NCBI GenBank assembly: GCA_003278955.1
Contig: QCCB01000001.1
Location: 1 to 64,000, forward strand
Length of the DNA: 64,000 nt
Origin: Prochlorococcus sp. AG-347-K10
GTDB lineage: Bacteria; Cyanobacteriota; Cyanobacteriia; PCC-6307; Cyanobiaceae
Direction of reading: 5' to 3'
Shown here: positions 46,306 through 56,149 of the stretch, one piece after another
Layout: every line of letters begins with the position of its first letter
Position numbering within the stretch: the stretch's first letter is position 1
The notes under the pieces: generated by a model
Databases searched by the model: none
What the model saw: the letters and a program-made list of their open reading frames with translations, nothing else
What the model was told of the DNA's origin: nothing
Made by a program: the position numbers and the translations under genes

Positions 46306-49300
46306 TCCCAGGAAACTAAAGATTTCAAATTAACTTGGAATGATTTATCTTTTAATAATTTGCATGCTCCCTGTATATCACCAATGCAAAATTGTTCCCC
46401 AAATTTAACATAGGTAACATTATTTTTACAACTTACTGCAGCTAAAACTGGAATCTTGATTCCACATCTACCTTTATCTGGTTTAAATTTAATTAAACAG
46501 TCTCTCAAAGTATTTTGAACTCTTACATCTGAGGCTTGTGAACTTTCAAGATTAATAATAAGCAATTTAAGGTTATCTATTTCTCTACAATCATCAATAA
46601 TTAATTGAGTCTTATCACTTTTTTTATCTATTGTTCCCCAAACCAATAATCTAGTATCAGTCAATAGAAATTCTGATAATCTTACATAGGTTTTTGGGAA
46701 AACTATTGCTTCGCAACTTCCAGAAAGATCTTCTAGCTGAACTATAGCCATCCTATCTCCTTTTCTCGTTGTGACTTGCTTCAAATCAGGGATCATTCCA
46801 ACTAAGGAGACTTTGGTTCTATCTTTTGTTTCTTCTAACTGCGAAATGCTTATGGGTGATATAAGTTTTGCTGGCTTAGTTAAATGTTTTAGGGGATGAT
46901 CAGATAAATAAAAGCCTAATAGCTGCTTCTCCAACTTTAACTTCTCAATAAGTGAATAATCATCAACCTTAGCTAATTGTGAATCTGAAAAAGCAACATT
47001 AGAAAATTCTTTTTTAGAGTCAAATAAATTTCCTTGTCCAGATAATCTATCACGATTTCTTGAAGAGGCCCACTCTATAACATGTTCGAGATCTGACAAT
47101 AACTGAGCTCTATTATTATCATTTGAAAACTCATCAAGTGCTCCACAATGAATTAAAGATTCAAGACTTCTTTTGTTAAGAACATTAGAAGGTAAACGAT
47201 CGCACAAATCAGATAATGACTTAAAAATTCCAAAACTATTTCGGTTTTCAATTATATTTCTTATTGCAGAATCTCCTAAATTCTTAATTGCAGATAGCCC
47301 GAACAAAATCTGATTATTCTTTATAGTGAAATCAACGCCAGAAAAATTAATGCTTGGTGAAATAACATCTATTCCCATCGAATAACAATTAGAAATATAT
47401 CTTTGCATCTTGTCGCTAGAGCCAGAATTTACACTTAAAAGAGCTGCCATATATGCAACAGGAAAATGGGCTTTTAAAAATGCAGTTTGATAAGTTACAG
47501 CTCCATAAGCCGTTGAGTGACTTTTATTAAAACAATATTCTGCGAATAAAACCATTTGATCAAAAAGATCATTTGCTAATTTTTCATTTACACCTTTCTT
47601 CATAGAGCCTTCTATAAAAATATTCCTATGCTTTACCATCTCAGAAACTTTCTTTTTCCCCATTGCTCTTCGAAGTAAATCAGCGTCACCTAAGGAATAA
47701 CCTGCTAGGTCTTGAGCAATTTTCATTATTTGTTCTTGGTAAACCATAATCCCATAGGTTTCAGTGAGAATTGACTTAATAAAAGGATGAGGAAAATCAA
47801 CCTTTTCGTTCCCATTTTTTCTATTTATGAATTTAGGTATAAGGCCTGCATCCAGAGGACCAGGTCTATAAAGAGCAAGAATGGACGAAATATCTTCTAG
47901 AGAGTTTGGTTTAAAATCCTTTACGACCTGTTTCATTCCAGAAGATTCAAGTTGAAAAATCCCTTCAAGATCCCCTCTCCCAATAAGCTCAAAGGTTTTA
48001 CAGTCATTTTGAGGCAACTCATCAATATTTATTTTCTTTCCAGTAGATTTATTAATAAGTGAAACTGTCTTTTCAATCATTGTAAGATTCTTAAGACCCA
48101 AGAAATCCATTTTCAATAATCCAAGTGATTCGATATCATCCATAGAATATTGGGTAATAATTTGTCCTTCATTATTCCTTTGTAGAGGTACAAGCTCATC
48201 AAGAGGTTCTGATGCGATAACAACTCCAGCTGCATGAACTCCATATGTTTTATTAGTTCCTTCAATTCTCATAGCTAAATCAACCCATTTTTTTACCTTA
48301 TTATCATTAATATATTTATCTCTAAACTCATGGCTGGGAGAGTTCTTATCAATCATTTGATTTAATTTATAAGGTTTCCCTCTTACAACCGGTATTAACT
48401 TAGCCAATCTATCCGCTTCTCCATATGGTATATCCAAAACCCTTGCAACATCTTTTAAAACCGCCTTAGAAGTCATTTTATTGAAAGTAATAATTTGCGC
48501 AACTTTATCCTCTCCATAACGATTAGTCACATAATCAATAACTTCATTTCTCCTGTCAATACAAAAGTCAGTGTCAATATCAGGCATAGACTTTCTTGCT
48601 GGATTTAAAAATCTCTCAAACAACAATCCATGCTCAACAGGATCTATATTTGTAATTTGAAGGGCATAAGCTACTAGTGAACCTGCTGCAGAACCTCTAC
48701 CTGGTCCTACAGGGATAGAGTTATCTCTTGCAAATTTGATGTAGTCCCAAACAACCAAAAAATAATCTGGGAAACCCATATCTTTAATAATTTTTAATTC
48801 AGAAGATAACCTTTCCTTATAATTCTCATCAACTTCTGTAAAATCATTTTTTTTTAGTCTTTTCATAAGACCTTTGTTAGATAAATGTGTTAGGAAAGAA
48901 AATGAATCTGTATTTTCATTAAGAGGAAATTTTGGCATTCTATAAGTACCAAACAAATCAAATACTTCAACTTTTTGAGAAATCTCTACTGTATTGTTTA
49001 CTGCTTCACTAATTGATTCATCATCAATATGATCTTTAAAAAGTTCAAGCATTTCATTTTCACTTTTAATATATTCTGTACCGGTATATCTCAATCTTTT
49101 TTCATCGCTTATTAGTTTTCCTGTTAATACACAAAGCAAAGCATCATGTGCTTCAACATCCATATTTGATAAGTAGTGTGCATCGTTGGTAGCGATGACT
49201 TTTATTTGGTGTTTCTTCCCAATTTTTATTAATTCAACGTTAACTATTCTATCCTCAATAGAGCCGTGATCTTGTATTTCAAGATAAAAATCATCTGCAA

Positions 49301-49805
49301 ATAATTTTTTATACCAGAGAGCTATATCCTCTGCTACTTCTAATCTACCTTTTAAGATAGCCTGGGGTATCTCTCCACCAAGACAAGCTGTAGAAACTAT
49401 TAGACCATCACTATATTTACTTAAAAGACTTTTATCAATACATGGTCTAGAAAAAATGCCTCGACCCCTCATCCCATTTAAGTGACTGATTGTTGTTAAC
49501 TTCACTAAATTCTTATAACCAGTATAATTTTTAGCTAACACAACCAAATGATATCTTTTTTCTTTTTTAAGTTGAGGATCGTCAATAGATCCATTAATCA
49601 CGTACATCTCATTACCGATAATTGGTTTTATGCCTTTCTCTTTACACTTTTTGACCAAATCAAGAACACCATACATAACTCCATGATCGGTAAGAGCTAT
49701 AGATTCCATTCCAAGATCAGAAGCTCTATCAACAATTTTTGATATTTGACTTGCCCCATCAAGTAAGCTGTAGTCACTGTGGTTATGTAGCGGAACGAAA
49801 CCCAT
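46302..49805 (-). CDS. dnaE: DNA polymerase III alpha subunit
   Basis: Replicative polymerase, 1167 residues. The PHP domain opens FVPLHNHSDYSLLDGASQI; the palm has GPGRGSAAGSLVAYAL and the catalytic PDIDTDFCIDRR; the fingers contain RPGPLDAGLIPKFI and YGIMVYQEQIM; an OB fold (KVSLVGMIPDLKQVTTRKGD) is near the C-terminus. ATG 49805 is chosen over a TTG at 49811. Cyanobacterial dnaE is often split by an intein; this one is not, as no intein signature interrupts it. Confidence 0.97.
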   Translation of the reverse strand: MGFVPLHNHSDYSLLDGASQISKIVDRASDLGMESIALTDHGVMYGVLDLVKKCKEKGIKPIIGNEMYVINGSIDDPQLKKEKRYHLVVLAKNYTGYKNLVKLTTISHLNGMRGRGIFSRPCIDKSLLSKYSDGLIVSTACLGGEIPQAILKGRLEVAEDIALWYKKLFADDFYLEIQDHGSIEDRIVNVELIKIGKKHQIKVIATNDAHYLSNMDVEAHDALLCVLTGKLISDEKRLRYTGTEYIKSENEMLELFKDHIDDESISEAVNNTVEISQKVEVFDLFGTYRMPKFPLNENTDSFSFLTHLSNKGLMKRLKKNDFTEVDENYKERLSSELKIIKDMGFPDYFLVVWDYIKFARDNSIPVGPGRGSAAGSLVAYALQITNIDPVEHGLLFERFLNPARKSMPDIDTDFCIDRRNEVIDYVTNRYGEDKVAQIITFNKMTSKAVLKDVARVLDIPYGEADRLAKLIPVVRGKPYKLNQMIDKNSPSHEFRDKYINDNKVKKWVDLAMRIEGTNKTYGVHAAGVVIASEPLDELVPLQRNNEGQIITQYSMDDIESLGLLKMDFLGLKNLTMIEKTVSLINKSTGKKINIDELPQNDCKTFELIGRGDLEGIFQLESSGMKQVVKDFKPNSLEDISSILALYRPGPLDAGLIPKFINRKNGNEKVDFPHPFIKSILTETYGIMVYQEQIMKIAQDLAGYSLGDADLLRRAMGKKKVSEMVKHRNIFIEGSMKKGVNEKLANDLFDQMVLFAEYCFNKSHSTAYGAVTYQTAFLKAHFPVAYMAALLSVNSGSSDKMQRYISNCYSMGIDVISPSINFSGVDFTIKNNQILFGLSAIKNLGDSAIRNIIENRNSFGIFKSLSDLCDRLPSNVLNKRSLESLIHCGALDEFSNDNNRAQLLSDLEHVIEWASSRNRDRLSGQGNLFDSKKEFSNVAFSDSQLAKVDDYSLIEKLKLEKQLLGFYLSDHPLKHLTKPAKLISPISISQLEETKDRTKVSLVGMIPDLKQVTTRKGDRMAIVQLEDLSGSCEAIVFPKTYVRLSEFLLTDTRLLVWGTIDKKSDKTQLIIDDCREIDNLKLLIINLESSQASDVRVQNTLRDCLIKFKPDKGRCGIKIPVLAAVSCKNNVTYVKFGEQFCIGDIQGACKLLKDKSFQVNLKSLVSWD

Positions 49806-49889
49806 TTTCAAATAATTTATATATATAAGATAGAGAAGATTTCTAAAAGATCTATACTTTGTGCCTACAAATTAATTATTAATACAAAT

Positions 49890-51338
49890 TTAGAATAAAG
49901 GTCTATTCTTAATTACTTGAGCATCAATTTCAAAAATATGTGCGGCATTCAATATTCTATCTTCTTCTAATACATCACCTATTAATTGCATTCCTATTGG
50001 TAATCCTTTAGTGTCAAAACCACAAGGAATACTGATTGCTGGGAGTCCGGCTAAATTAGCAGGAACAGTTAGAAGATCAGACAAATACATTGAAAGTGGG
50101 TCATTGATAAAATCACCCTTCAAAAAAGCAGTTGTTGGACAAGTAGGTGTTAATAAAATATCTACTTTCTTAAAAGCATTATCAAAATCATTTCTTATTA
50201 GTGTCCTAACTTTTTGTGCTTTCTTATAATAGGCATCACTGTAACCAGCTGATAAAGCATAAGTTCCTATCAAAATTCTTCTTTGAACTTCATCTCCAAA
50301 TCCTTCAGCTCTACTTTTTGATGTCATATCAATAAGATTTGATCCTTCGCTTGATCTGTAGCCATATTTAACTCCATCATATCTGGCTAAATTTGCGGAA
50401 GCTTCAGATGGGGCAATTACATAATATGTAGCAATACCGTCGTTAAATCTAGGACATTCAACCTCTATAATTTCAGCTCCTAAGTTTTTATATCTTTCAA
50501 CTCCAGAAAGAACAGATTCCTTAACTTCTGGATTAAGGCCTTGGTGTTCAAAACATTCTTTAATAATTCCAATTTTTAAACCTTTTAGAGATTTATTTAA
50601 ATCAGTCAAATAATTTGGAACTGGTTTATCAAGACATGTTGAATCGAAGGGATCTTTACCAGATATTGTATAAAGAATTTCAGCAGCATCTGAAACAGTA
50701 TTTGTTATGGGGCCAATTTGATCAAGCGAGCTGGCAAATGCAACCAGCCCCCATCTACTAACTCTGCCATAAGTAGGTTTAAGACCTACAACACCACAAA
50801 AAGAAGCTGGTTGTCTTATAGATCCTCCTGTGTCAGAACCTATAGCTGCCGCACAAAATCCAGCAGCAACTGAAGCAGCACTACCTCCTGAACTTCCTCC
50901 TGGCACTCTATTAATGTCCCAAGGATTTGAGGTAACACCAAATACAGAAGTTTCCGTTGAACTACCCATTGCAAATTCATCTAAATTTGTTTTTCCTAAA
51001 CAAATTCCTCCTGAAGACCATAATTTACTTGAAGCTGTAGCTTCATAAGGTGCTATAAAGTTTTTGAGCATTTTACTTGCACAAGTAGTAGCAACACCTT
51101 TTGTGCAAATATTATCCTTAATCGCTATTGGTATTCCCGCAAGTGGAGGAAGTTCTTCATTATTTTGAATTAATTTGTCTATGTTCTCAGCTTGAGCAAT
51201 AGCACTATTTTTAGTTGTACAAATATAGGAATTAATTTCAGGATCTTTTTGATCAATTTTGGAAAAAAAATCATTAACCAATTCTTTAACAGAAGCATTA
51301 TTACCAGTAATTTCTTTTCTTAAAGAATTAAAATTCAT
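49890..51338 (-). CDS. gatA: Glu-tRNA(Gln)/Asp-tRNA(Asn) amidotransferase subunit A
   Basis: Amidase-signature enzyme that supplies ammonia for Gln-tRNA formation; 482 residues. The Ser-cisSer-Lys triad is seen as [14 protein letters not shown] (Lys near 76), [16 protein letters not shown] and [16 protein letters not shown]. Normal length. It follows DUF1816 by 18 bp in the order of transcription. Confidence 0.96.
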   Translation of the reverse strand: MNFNSLRKEITGNNASVKELVNDFFSKIDQKDPEINSYICTTKNSAIAQAENIDKLIQNNEELPPLAGIPIAIKDNICTKGVATTCASKMLKNFIAPYEATASSKLWSSGGICLGKTNLDEFAMGSSTETSVFGVTSNPWDINRVPGGSSGGSAASVAAGFCAAAIGSDTGGSIRQPASFCGVVGLKPTYGRVSRWGLVAFASSLDQIGPITNTVSDAAEILYTISGKDPFDSTCLDKPVPNYLTDLNKSLKGLKIGIIKECFEHQGLNPEVKESVLSGVERYKNLGAEIIEVECPRFNDGIATYYVIAPSEASANLARYDGVKYGYRSSEGSNLIDMTSKSRAEGFGDEVQRRILIGTYALSAGYSDAYYKKAQKVRTLIRNDFDNAFKKVDILLTPTCPTTAFLKGDFINDPLSMYLSDLLTVPANLAGLPAISIPCGFDTKGLPIGMQLIGDVLEEDRILNAAHIFEIDAQVIKNRPLF

Positions 51339-51356
51339 TTTTTAAAATTAAAAATA

Positions 51357-51572
51357 TTAAACAGTTAGTGGTTCTTCTTTTTTGCAGCGAACCAAACTAT
51401 GTTTAATATTTTCAACCCCCTCATCGGAAAGATCTTTAATAAAAGAAGACATATTTTCTTTTAAACTACGTTTAGTAATAAATGGGCCGAACCAGTAAGT
51501 GCCACTAGGTTGATTTGTCTCAATTTTAGCCCACCAGGCTAAACCGAGTTTGTTGCCAAAGTTTCTAATCAA
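51357..51572 (-). CDS. DUF1816 protein
   Basis: A 71-residue protein with LAWWAKIETNQPSGTYWFGP and DLSDEGVENIKHSLVRCKKEE, which I assign to DUF1816, a small cyanobacterial family sometimes likened to CpcD linker folds. Function unknown; this lineage lacks classical phycobilisomes, so a linker role is doubtful. The start is TTG at 51572. Confidence 0.8.
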   Translation of the reverse strand: MIRNFGNKLGLAWWAKIETNQPSGTYWFGPFITKRSLKENMSSFIKDLSDEGVENIKHSLVRCKKEEPLTV

Positions 51573-51718
51573 TTTTTTTGGCCTATTAGACCTATAATTC
51601 TTGTTAAATTCTATACAATTTTGTGGTGAAAATTCAATAATTTTTTATGAATCAAATTAATGTATTGAAACAACAACATTTTAGCGATCTTTAAAAAAGT
51701 GATCATTAACAAATAAGA

Positions 51719-52726
51719 TTATTTGATTGCTAAGTGGAAGAGTGATATTGCTGCCGCCACAGAGGCATTCAAACTTGAAGTCTTACCTTTAAGAGGAATA
51801 CTTAGTAAAAAATCACATTTTTTTTGAGTAAGCAAAGAAATACCTTTATCTTCAGAGCCAACTACAACTACCAAGGGTGATTTTTCTAGAAAATTTGAGA
51901 TAGATAATTGACTATTTCCAGATAAGCCAACAATAAGAAAACCATTATTCTTAAGCTCATCAAGTGCTCTATTTAAATTAACAACTCTACTTACTTGCAA
52001 GTGTTCCAAAGCTCCCGCAGCTACCTTGGCAACTGTTCCCGTCAATCCAGCAGATCTTCTCTGGGGAATTATGATGCCTTTGCAATCAAATGCTTCCGCT
52101 GATCTTATAATCGCACCAAGATTATGTGGATCAGTTATACCGTCTAAAGCAAGTATTATAGGATTTGCACAATTGTGTTTAGAAGAACCGATTAATTTTT
52201 CTAAGGATATTGTTTTAGAGCTTGCCAATTGCAATGCGACGCCTTGATGTGAAGCACCATAAGTCAATTGCGATAGCCTGTTCCAAGAAACTTCTTCAAT
52301 TAGGACTCCTTTTGATTTAAGTTCCTTAAGCAAAGTATAAAATTTGTCTGAAGAAAAGATTTCAGAAGTACACCAAATCCTATTAATCGCTCTTTCATTA
52401 TTAAGAGCCTCAAAAACAGAGTGTTTACCCCATATCCAATCATCAAAATTTCTCCTATTGGTAAACTCTTGATGAATTTCAAGATTTTTATTAGGAAATT
52501 CTGTATTAGAATTTAATAATGGTTTTCTTCTTTTTAAAGATGAGAAGGTATTATTTTTATTGTTTTTATTTGAATTTTCATCATTCTTATCTTTAGAAGA
52601 ATTATTCAAAAGTTTTTCATTTCTATCTAAACGATTTGTATTATTTGAGTAATAACGAAAATCTGAATTTCTTTTGTACTCTTTATTATTTTTGCCAGGA
52701 AATTTTTTTTTAGAGGAGTTTTTCAT
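51719..52726 (-). CDS. rlmB: 23S rRNA (guanosine-2'-O)-methyltransferase, TrmH/SpoU family
   Basis: A 335-residue SPOUT enzyme. The first ~90 residues are Asn/Lys/Ser-rich and probably disordered. An L30e-like substrate-binding domain (WGKHSVFEALNNERAIN) and the knotted domain follow: LDGITDPHNLGAIIRSAEAF, VVGSEDKGIS and IPLKGKTSSLNASVAAAISL. This matches RlmB, which methylates G2251, though TrmH-group paralogues cannot be fully excluded. It is 4 bp after the mini-RNase III gene. Confidence 0.9.
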   Translation of the reverse strand: MKNSSKKKFPGKNNKEYKRNSDFRYYSNNTNRLDRNEKLLNNSSKDKNDENSNKNNKNNTFSSLKRRKPLLNSNTEFPNKNLEIHQEFTNRRNFDDWIWGKHSVFEALNNERAINRIWCTSEIFSSDKFYTLLKELKSKGVLIEEVSWNRLSQLTYGASHQGVALQLASSKTISLEKLIGSSKHNCANPIILALDGITDPHNLGAIIRSAEAFDCKGIIIPQRRSAGLTGTVAKVAAGALEHLQVSRVVNLNRALDELKNNGFLIVGLSGNSQLSISNFLEKSPLVVVVGSEDKGISLLTQKKCDFLLSIPLKGKTSSLNASVAAAISLFHLAIK

Positions 52727-52730
52727 AGGT

Positions 52731-53129
52731 TCAATTCATTTTTAATTCTAAGTACTCAAAAAGTGTTGATAATCTTTGAGGATCTTTTAAAAATAGCCAG
52801 CCAATTAGAGTTTCAAAACCAGTTGCTCTTGAGTATATGATAGGGTCTGAAGACTTTGGATATCTCTTTGTTTTATTTCTTGCACGCCTAATTAGATCCA
52901 TTTCATTTGAATTTAATAAATGTTCGATTTGACTTAATGATTTTGACTGAGATTTTGCTTTTACTTCGTTCACGACAGACAAATGGAGGTCTTTTGATTT
53001 TAAAGGGAAATGAATATGTCTTAGTCTTTGGTGAAGTTCCCATACTGAATCTCCAAGCCAAGCAAGTTGAATAACACCTATATCCTCTGGAGATCCATAA
53101 GGAACCAAGTTTTTAATCCAATAATTCAA
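52731..53129 (-). CDS. mrnC: Mini-ribonuclease III
   Basis: A 132-residue RNase III-like protein without a dsRNA-binding domain. The catalytic helix reads QLAWLGDSVWELHQRLRH near residues 22-39 and YSRATGFETLIGWLF near the C-terminus holds the second acidic site. In Bacillus the Mini-III enzyme matures 23S rRNA, which suits its place next to rlmB. It overlaps the STAS gene by 4 bp. Confidence 0.9.
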   Translation of the reverse strand: MNYWIKNLVPYGSPEDIGVIQLAWLGDSVWELHQRLRHIHFPLKSKDLHLSVVNEVKAKSQSKSLSQIEHLLNSNEMDLIRRARNKTKRYPKSSDPIIYSRATGFETLIGWLFLKDPQRLSTLFEYLELKMN

Positions 53130-53488
53130 TTCTTTAAATAATTTATTGCATCTTCAAGGCTTGACTTCAAGTTAAGAAAATCTCCTAAACGAACAAGTTT
53201 AATTGTTTGCGCCACTCTCGAATTACCAACAACAGAGAAACCAAGTTTCGACTTTTTGCATTCTTTAGAAGTTTGAACAAGAGCCCCAAGACCCGAGGAA
53301 TCTAAAAAATCTATTTTTGTAAGATCGATAACAAATGGCAACTCATTTTTTAAGTTATTAGTAACAAAAGTTTTAAATTGTTTTTCAGAGAAAGCATCAA
53401 GTTGGCCTTTAAAAGTAAAAACAATAATGTTTGTTTTAACCTCAAGGTTTCCTCTTAAAGAAACCGTTAACTTCTGGAAATCTTCTAT
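53126..53488 (-). CDS. STAS-domain anti-sigma factor antagonist
   Basis: A 120-residue protein. The N-terminal strand VSLRGNLEVKTNIIVFTF and DAFSEKQFKTFV precede VIDLTKIDFLDSSGLGAL, where the serines mark the phosphorylation site of SpoIIAA/RsbV-type proteins. The frame is open upstream of a TTG at 53341, and the domain clearly begins earlier. No ATG, GTG or TTG exists there; a strong GGAGGT at 53497-53502 sits 5 bases before ATC (53491) and 8 before ATA (53488). I place the start at ATA or ATC. A natural partner is the kinase at 28.7 kb. Confidence 0.82.
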   Translation of the reverse strand: MEDFQKLTVSLRGNLEVKTNIIVFTFKGQLDAFSEKQFKTFVTNNLKNELPFVIDLTKIDFLDSSGLGALVQTSKECKKSKLGFSVVGNSRVAQTIKLVRLGDFLNLKSSLEDAINYLKN

Positions 53489-53552
53489 GATCTAATACCT
53501 CCAAAAAATTAATATATCAAATGTAATTATCAAATCAAAAGAAAACAATATG

Positions 53553-54692
53553 TCAACATCTTTCTAACATTAGAGAAACAAATTTTTTAAATAAATAATC
53601 TGAATCATGTGGGCCAGGTCCTGCTTCTGGATGATATTGCACACTAAATATTGGCTTATTATTAACTTCTAGACCAGCCACAGTATTATCGTTAAGGTTG
53701 TAGTGGGTTATTCTAACTGTCTCCTTTGAAAGTGAATTAGGATCAATAGCAAAACCGTGATTCTGGCTAGTTATCTCAATTTTATTATTTTCACCACAAG
53801 GGTGGTTTAAACCACGATGTCCAAAAGGTAATTTATAAGTTGAACCTCCTAATGCTAATCCAAAAATTTGGTGGCCAAGGCAAATACCAAACATAGGTAT
53901 CTCACCGTATTCAATAAGTGATTTAGCTAAGTCTATACCTTCAGAAACAGAAGAAGGATCGCCTGGACCATTTGAGAAAAAGATACCATCAGGCTTATAA
54001 GATAGAACATCTGTTAGAGAAGATCGATAGGGTAAAACCAAAACTTCACAACCATGGGATACAAGTCTATTTAGAATAGAATTTTTAATACCAAAATCAA
54101 TTGCTACTATTTTTAATTTTTTCGAAGACTCAGTATATATTTTTCTTAAATCAAATATTGTTTGTGTATGACTTTTCCATAAATATTTTTGCTTTGTTGA
54201 AACTTCTTTTGATAAATTTAACCCCTCCATCATTGGAGTATCATGAATTATCTTTAAACAACTTTCATCAGTTTGATCTAGAGAGGTAATAACTCCATTC
54301 ATCGCGCCACTAGATCTTAAAATTTTAACAAGAGCCCTTGTATCAATTCCATGAAGTCCAATTATATTTTTTTCAACTAACCATTGATCAAAATTCTTTT
54401 TAGATCTCCAATTGCTGTTATTAGATGAAAAATTTCTAACAATTATCCCCTTAACATGAATATTAGATTCTGAGTCTTCAAAGTTAATACCAGTATTTCC
54501 AATCTCTGGATAAGTGAATGTTAATATCTGGCCATAATAACTTGGATCTGTAATAACTTCTTGATATCCGGTCATTCCCGTATTAAAAACTATTTCACCG
54601 ATGGCTGTACCAGAAGCACCAAAAAAAAACCCTGGGAAAACTATTCCATTACTTAAAACTAATTTAGCGTTTTTCTTATATGGATTAATCAT
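53553..54692 (-). CDS. carA: Carbamoyl phosphate synthase small subunit
   Basis: Glutamine amidotransferase subunit supplying ammonia to CarB for arginine and pyrimidines; 379 residues. Motifs are MTGYQEVITDPSYYGQI, the catalytic Cys in FGICLGHQIFGLALGG, and the His/Glu in YHPEAGPGPHDSD at the C-terminus. The start is ATG 54692; an in-frame start at 54752 would overlap trpD. It lies 15 bp after trpD. Confidence 0.96.
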   Translation of the reverse strand: MINPYKKNAKLVLSNGIVFPGFFFGASGTAIGEIVFNTGMTGYQEVITDPSYYGQILTFTYPEIGNTGINFEDSESNIHVKGIIVRNFSSNNSNWRSKKNFDQWLVEKNIIGLHGIDTRALVKILRSSGAMNGVITSLDQTDESCLKIIHDTPMMEGLNLSKEVSTKQKYLWKSHTQTIFDLRKIYTESSKKLKIVAIDFGIKNSILNRLVSHGCEVLVLPYRSSLTDVLSYKPDGIFFSNGPGDPSSVSEGIDLAKSLIEYGEIPMFGICLGHQIFGLALGGSTYKLPFGHRGLNHPCGENNKIEITSQNHGFAIDPNSLSKETVRITHYNLNDNTVAGLEVNNKPIFSVQYHPEAGPGPHDSDYLFKKFVSLMLERC

Positions 54693-54706
54693 TAATTCTA
54701 TATTAA

Positions 54707-55741
54707 TTAATTTGTAGATAAATAATTTCTTAAGAGTAAAAACTTTTTCCAAGGATTTCCATGATTAATCGAAAATAAAGCTTTATTAAATCCTTTATTT
54801 AAATCATCCTCAATTCCAGATGCCCAGAGCACTAAAGCAGCATTTAAGGCAACAACGTCCATATGAGATTTTTTCCCGGAACCATTTAAAACATGCTTTA
54901 ATATTTCCTCATTAGACTCAACATCAGAAACCACAAGCTTTTCGTTAGAAATATTTTCATGGTTAAAATCAGAAATATTTATTTTTGAAAACCGTAATTC
55001 ACCTTTCTCAACAAACACTAATTTATTTTCTCCTTGAAGCGAAGCTTCATCAAGGCCTCCAGAACCATGAACGACTATTGCTCTATTCATACCCATTTTC
55101 AAAAGCGCACTTCCCATAGGTTCTAAAAGATCCTCAGAAGCAACACCCAAAACTTGCGCATTGGGCCTTAAGGGATTTACCAGTGGTCCAAGTTGATTAA
55201 ATACTGTCCTTATTCCAAGGGTCTTTCTTAATGGAGCAAGTTTTATTAAAGATTTATGCCATACAGGTGCGAATAAAAAAGTTATTCCAATTTCACTTAC
55301 TGCTGTAATTACTTTTTCTAATGAGCAATTTAAATTCAAACCAAGATTCAATAAAACATCAGCAGAGCCAACTTTACCACTAGCACTTTTATTTCCATGT
55401 TTTGCAATTTTTACCCCACAAGATGCAGCAACAAATGCTACAGCAGTTGAGATATTAAATGTATTAGCTCCATCCCCTCCTGTTCCACAAGTATCTACCA
55501 AATGCAAATTTGGCCTTGCTACTGGCAATTGGCAAACATTTAAAAGTTCCTCAGCCATAGAACTCAGTTCTATTCCTGTACAGCTCTTAGCTCTTAAAGC
55601 ACTCAAAAAAGCCCCTGTTTCAACATCTGAAATTTCATCTTTAAGCCATCTTTGCATTAAAACTCTAGAAGATAAATCATCAAGGTTAATTCCCTCTAAC
55701 AATTTATTTAGGATTTCAGCGTTTGATAGGTTAGAAGACAT
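54707..55741 (-). CDS. trpD: Anthranilate phosphoribosyltransferase
   Basis: Second step of tryptophan synthesis, joining anthranilate to PRPP; 344 residues. The PRPP motif is [17 protein letters not shown] near residue 84, followed by [17 protein letters not shown] and [14 protein letters not shown]. Normal length. It precedes carA by 15 bp and follows DUF3288 by 31 bp. Confidence 0.96.
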   Translation of the reverse strand: MSSNLSNAEILNKLLEGINLDDLSSRVLMQRWLKDEISDVETGAFLSALRAKSCTGIELSSMAEELLNVCQLPVARPNLHLVDTCGTGGDGANTFNISTAVAFVAASCGVKIAKHGNKSASGKVGSADVLLNLGLNLNCSLEKVITAVSEIGITFLFAPVWHKSLIKLAPLRKTLGIRTVFNQLGPLVNPLRPNAQVLGVASEDLLEPMGSALLKMGMNRAIVVHGSGGLDEASLQGENKLVFVEKGELRFSKINISDFNHENISNEKLVVSDVESNEEILKHVLNGSGKKSHMDVVALNAALVLWASGIEDDLNKGFNKALFSINHGNPWKKFLLLRNYLSTN

Positions 55742-55772
55742 TTATTTATTGAAAAAATTTTGCAGGTAAAAT

Positions 55773-56069
55773 TTAATTTGAGGTATCAAAACCTGAGCCA
55801 ATTAAATCTTTATTTGTATTAGAAGGCCTGAAGCTTCTTGACCAAATATTTTTTGTTTTTGCAAAAAGTTCATTTTTAGTTATTTTCCAAAATTTCAAAA
55901 TTTTTTCAATATCATTTTTAATTTCACTTTCTCCAGGGAAATTGGTGTAACGATTTATTAATCTTGCTAAATTTATATAGTCAAGATCTTCTGCTGTTTT
56001 TTTAGTGATAAGGGAATCTATAATGTTTTTGTCGGTTTCATGTAATGGATGAGTTTGCTCGTTACCCAT
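55773..56069 (-). CDS. DUF3288 protein
   Basis: A 98-residue soluble helical protein with QTHPLHETDKNIIDSLI, YINLARLINRYTNFPGESEI and WKITKNELFAKTKNIW, matching DUF3288, a cyanobacterial family of unknown function. It lies 31 bp upstream of trpD on the same strand and is divergent from the ABC transporter gene. Confidence 0.8.
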   Translation of the reverse strand: MGNEQTHPLHETDKNIIDSLITKKTAEDLDYINLARLINRYTNFPGESEIKNDIEKILKFWKITKNELFAKTKNIWSRSFRPSNTNKDLIGSGFDTSN

Positions 56070-56149
56070 AAATAATTAAAGAATCATTTATAAAATTAGC
56101 TCACATATTCAAAAATGAAACATTATCTTAATCATATCGGCAAAATAAA

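Noticed and set aside
54693..54752. 20-residue N-terminal extension of CarA
   Set aside because: It would overlap the trpD gene end; the conserved CarA sequence begins at ATG 54692.
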